Shown here in pieces: positions 15,207 through 16,959 of a DNA stretch of 16,959 bases. How positions within the stretch are numbered: position 1 is the stretch's first letter; every line of letters begins with the position of its first letter. The notes below the pieces were generated by a model, which did no database searches, was not told the DNA's origin, and was given only the letters and a program-made list of their open reading frames with translations. This stretch comes from an uncultured Lachnospiraceae bacterium (GTDB lineage Bacteria; Bacillota; Clostridia; Lachnospirales; Lachnospiraceae), in the NCBI GenBank assembly GCA_910583965.1, contig CAJUAE010000079.1:1-16959 (forward strand), given 5' to 3'. The position numbers and the translations under genes are program-made.

Positions 15207-15558
15207 TGTTTTCCTCTGTAAAAGTAAATGATACTATTATTACATTAATGAAACTCCTCACTGCAGGATTGCAAAGAGTTAGTCCATCTTTTTATTCTCA
15301 TCATATTATAATTTGAATTTCCTCACAGCAAGTTACAGAACATCAATTTTAGACTTACTTCGCCCGTCATTAATTTGTTACGCATCAAAATTACGAAAAA
15401 TAATTCAAAAAAATAAAAAAAGTACAATATCTCTAAAATATTAATAATTACTCAATAATATCTTATCATTCCTCATCTAATCGTACAAGGGACAAAATTG
15501 TCCATTAAAATATTTATGATATCTGGAATTTCTTAACTAACAACAGCCTATATATAAA
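15207..15558. other. Noncoding region upstream of the agr regulator gene
   Basis: There is no gene here. A perfect TATAAT on the minus strand (complement of 15304-15309) is a plausible -10 for agrAC, with only a weak -35 (ACTTGC at 17 nt). A 14-nt palindrome GGACAAAATTGTCC lies at 15490-15503 and could be an operator; it has no T-run and is a poor terminator for the recombinase gene. The rest is AT-rich without visible structure. I find no copy of the agrDB direct repeat here. Confidence 0.45.
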
Positions 15559-16506
15559 TTAACTCTCTTTTTGCGAAATATATTTTTCAACCGCTGCCAT
15601 ACTTTTTACTCCAAGCCGCTCTTTGAGTCCCTGAACATCTCCTGTCTCCTGATAATATCTCTCCGCTGATATCTCCCGCAATCTTTCCGCTGAAATTGCC
15701 TGTTGACTGTTTCCCACGGCAGAATATTTTTTTAAGATGCTCTGTATTGATCTGACTGCAAGACGCTTTCCGGCGGAAGTAACAAATAGCGGGAAATGTC
15801 TACTGTCCGTCTCTAAAACAACTGTTCTGTCCTGGTCAATATACTGATCCAATTTTTCCTTTGTATCCGTGTTTATTTTTACTTCTCTCTTCTGGACATA
15901 GAGATAAGAAAAATTTCTGTCATAGTCTTCAATATTTAATGCATTCAGTTCAGATATTTTGATTCCTATATCAAGGATCAGTGCAACAATCGCCATATCC
16001 CTGAGACGGTGATTCTCATGATGTTTTTTTTGGAAAGCAGAAAATCCGGTCCCGTTTGCAACGACATCCAAAAAGCCCGCTATATCTGGAACAGCCTCTT
16101 TTTTCTCTTTATCCACAGGCTCCTTTCCTGTTGCTTCCCAAAAAAGCCTCTCTAAAGCTTTTCCCGAACAGACTGGGTTACCATTTACCGCATGTATATC
16201 ATTCAGTGCGTTAAACCAACCATTCAGTGCCGTCCGGGCACGCTGGATCGTATTATATTCATTTCCTTTATTGATAATGATTCTGAAATAATCCTGAATG
16301 TCATCATATGATATTTCAGAATAGGTTTGATAATTTATAATTGTTTTCTTCTTTTCCTTTAGATAGTCATTAAACCGGAGCAGTTCATATGCATAGATTA
16401 TTTTCGTTGCAGTGCTTTTACTCAAATTTAGAATATATGCCTGGTTTACTTCCGGCAGTTTTTCACAAAGATCCATCAGTTTCTGGGTTTCCGTATTTTC
16501 TTTCAT
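15559..16506 (-). CDS. Tyrosine-recombinase-like protein with degraded catalytic residues
   Basis: A 315-residue protein with the two-domain layout of XerC/D-type recombinases: an N-terminal helical core-binding domain (about 20-110, with YNTIQRARTALNGWFNALN) and a C-terminal catalytic fold (165-312). RLRDMAIVALILDIGIKISELNALN aligns with the first catalytic region, but the Arg of the usual G-(L/I)-R-x-S-E-L is Lys (K183). In AERLREISAERYYQETGDVQGLKERLGVKS the usual H-x-x-R keeps the Arg (R277) but not the His, and the later GH is GV (V300). The tyrosine nucleophile position is kept (Y309 in EKYI). Activity is therefore doubtful; it may only bind DNA. I chose the ATG at 16506 because GGGAGG lies 4 nt upstream. 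Confidence 0.82.
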   Translation of the reverse strand: MKENTETQKLMDLCEKLPEVNQAYILNLSKSTATKIIYAYELLRFNDYLKEKKKTIINYQTYSEISYDDIQDYFRIIINKGNEYNTIQRARTALNGWFNALNDIHAVNGNPVCSGKALERLFWEATGKEPVDKEKKEAVPDIAGFLDVVANGTGFSAFQKKHHENHRLRDMAIVALILDIGIKISELNALNIEDYDRNFSYLYVQKREVKINTDTKEKLDQYIDQDRTVVLETDSRHFPLFVTSAGKRLAVRSIQSILKKYSAVGNSQQAISAERLREISAERYYQETGDVQGLKERLGVKSMAAVEKYISQKES

Positions 16507-16560
16507 TATTCCTCCCAAAATAATCTTGTTAATTAGTCATCGTTTAGATACTACAATCAT

Positions 16561-16588
16561 ATTATATATTTCAAAAAGGCAACAATAA
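16561..16588 (-). promoter_or_regulatory. Candidate promoter of the recombinase-like gene
   Basis: The minus strand reads TTATTG (complement of 16583-16588), a 16-nt spacer and TATAAT (complement of 16561-16566), giving a leader of about 47 nt. The -35 is weak. The palindrome at 16592-16613 lies directly upstream. Confidence 0.35.
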
Positions 16589-16591
16589 AAA

Positions 16592-16613
16592 GCGTGTATA
16601 AAATTTTACACGC
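16592..16613. terminator. Bidirectional terminator-like hairpin, first of two related palindromes
   Basis: GCGTGTA-TAAAATTT-TACACGC is a perfect 7-bp stem with an 8-nt loop. On the minus strand it is followed by TTTTTATTG and on the plus strand by ATTTTTC, so it could terminate both ways. No clear gene precedes it on either side. A near copy sits at 16777-16798, which also allows an operator or recombination-site reading. Confidence 0.5.
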
Positions 16614-16776
16614 ATTTTTCTCAAAAACCTTATTATACTTAAGATCTTTACCTATTAACAACCTCTTGTGAAATTTTAACATTATCCGTTCATCTCTGTT
16701 ACCTGAAACTTTCCTCGACTCTCCATCACCATGTTCTCTACGTTTCTTTATTAACATCTAAAATCCAACTAATAAT

Positions 16777-16798
16777 ACGTGTAAATTTTTATACACGC
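16777..16798. repeat. Second related palindrome
   Basis: CGTGTA (16778-16783) and TACACG (16792-16797) form a 6-bp stem with an 8-nt loop. The 22-mer matches the reverse complement of 16592-16613 at 20 of 22 positions. The 163 bp between the two palindromes hold no convincing gene. Confidence 0.5.
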
Positions 16799-16959
16799 AT
16801 AAATACAAATGAATATTTTTAATTTTAAATTTAAAATCCAAAATAAATTAACTACTTAATTTGTCAAAATTAGTCTAAGTATCTGCCTTCCGCCTTTTCA
16901 GAAAATATATGCTCTCGGAATCTCAAAGCCTTATTCTATGCGACATCCAAGACTCCATT
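16799..16959. other. AT-rich edge region without an assignable gene
   Basis: The segment starts with a run of A/T-only sequence (16815-16835), then becomes mixed toward the edge. A short open stretch on the minus strand ends at a TAA at 16870-16872, but it has an internal stop near the window edge and no recognisable protein. I cannot support a feature. Confidence 0.4.

Noticed and set aside
15490..15503. GGACAAAATTGTCC as a terminator of the recombinase-like gene
   Set aside because: The stem is short and no T-run follows on the minus strand. It is more likely an operator or chance.
16557..16757. A 66-codon minus-strand open frame upstream of the recombinase-like gene
   Set aside because: It reads through the hairpin at 16592-16613, has only a weak ribosome binding site, shows no recognisable domain, and has a biased charged composition. 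I treat it as chance.
16870..16959. Tail of a further gene entering from the right edge on the minus strand
   Set aside because: The open stretch ends at TAA but is interrupted by TAG within the last 25 bases of the window, has no start with a ribosome binding site, and matches nothing I recognise.
1..16959. CRISPR arrays, tRNA or rRNA genes
   Set aside because: No regularly spaced repeats beyond the two 12-bp copies, and no tRNA-like or rRNA-like sequence was seen on either strand.

Overview
The window looks like an accessory region of a low-GC, Gram-positive anaerobe, most likely a Clostridia/Lachnospiraceae-type Firmicute. The reasons are the AT-rich code, the strong GGAGG ribosome binding sites, an agr-type quorum-sensing locus, and IS1182, IS110 and IS200 relatives. 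The species assignment is inference. Almost every gene, apart from one decayed IS110 transposase, lies on the minus strand, so the story reads from right to left.

Right end (16959 to about 15207): a tyrosine-recombinase-like protein with several degraded catalytic positions, preceded by a stretch without a convincing gene that holds two related CGTGTA...TACACG palindromes. Next comes an agr-like quorum-sensing locus in the order agrA, agrC, agrD, agrB (15206 to 12345). agrDB has its own promoter region with a 12-bp direct repeat at exactly 21-bp spacing, the geometry expected of a LytTR response-regulator operator.

After a decayed IS200-type remnant (12287 to about 11838) comes the most interesting part, a compact six-gene operon (11625 to 4309). 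It encodes an ATP-grasp ligase, a PaaK/CapK-like adenylate-forming enzyme, a radical SAM enzyme related to the TIGR01210/archaeosine-synthase RaSEA group, a second radical SAM enzyme with a C-terminal CKPC, a second small ATP-grasp ligase, and a MATE exporter. There is no carrier protein, NRPS or PKS. The set reads as a small-molecule pathway that activates carboxylates, joins them by amide bonds, modifies them by radical chemistry and exports the product. I do not recognise it as a described pathway.

The operon is followed by a heavily frameshifted IS110 transposase (plus strand) and then an ABC-F ATPase gene on the minus strand. The ABC-F gene is preceded by an 18-codon leader ORF whose stop overlaps the ABC-F start (ATGA). 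ABC-F proteins act on the ribosome and some give antibiotic resistance, so this may be the self-protection gene of the cluster. That would make the product a candidate ribosome-targeting compound under peptide quorum control. The left edge is an incomplete IS1182-family transposase.
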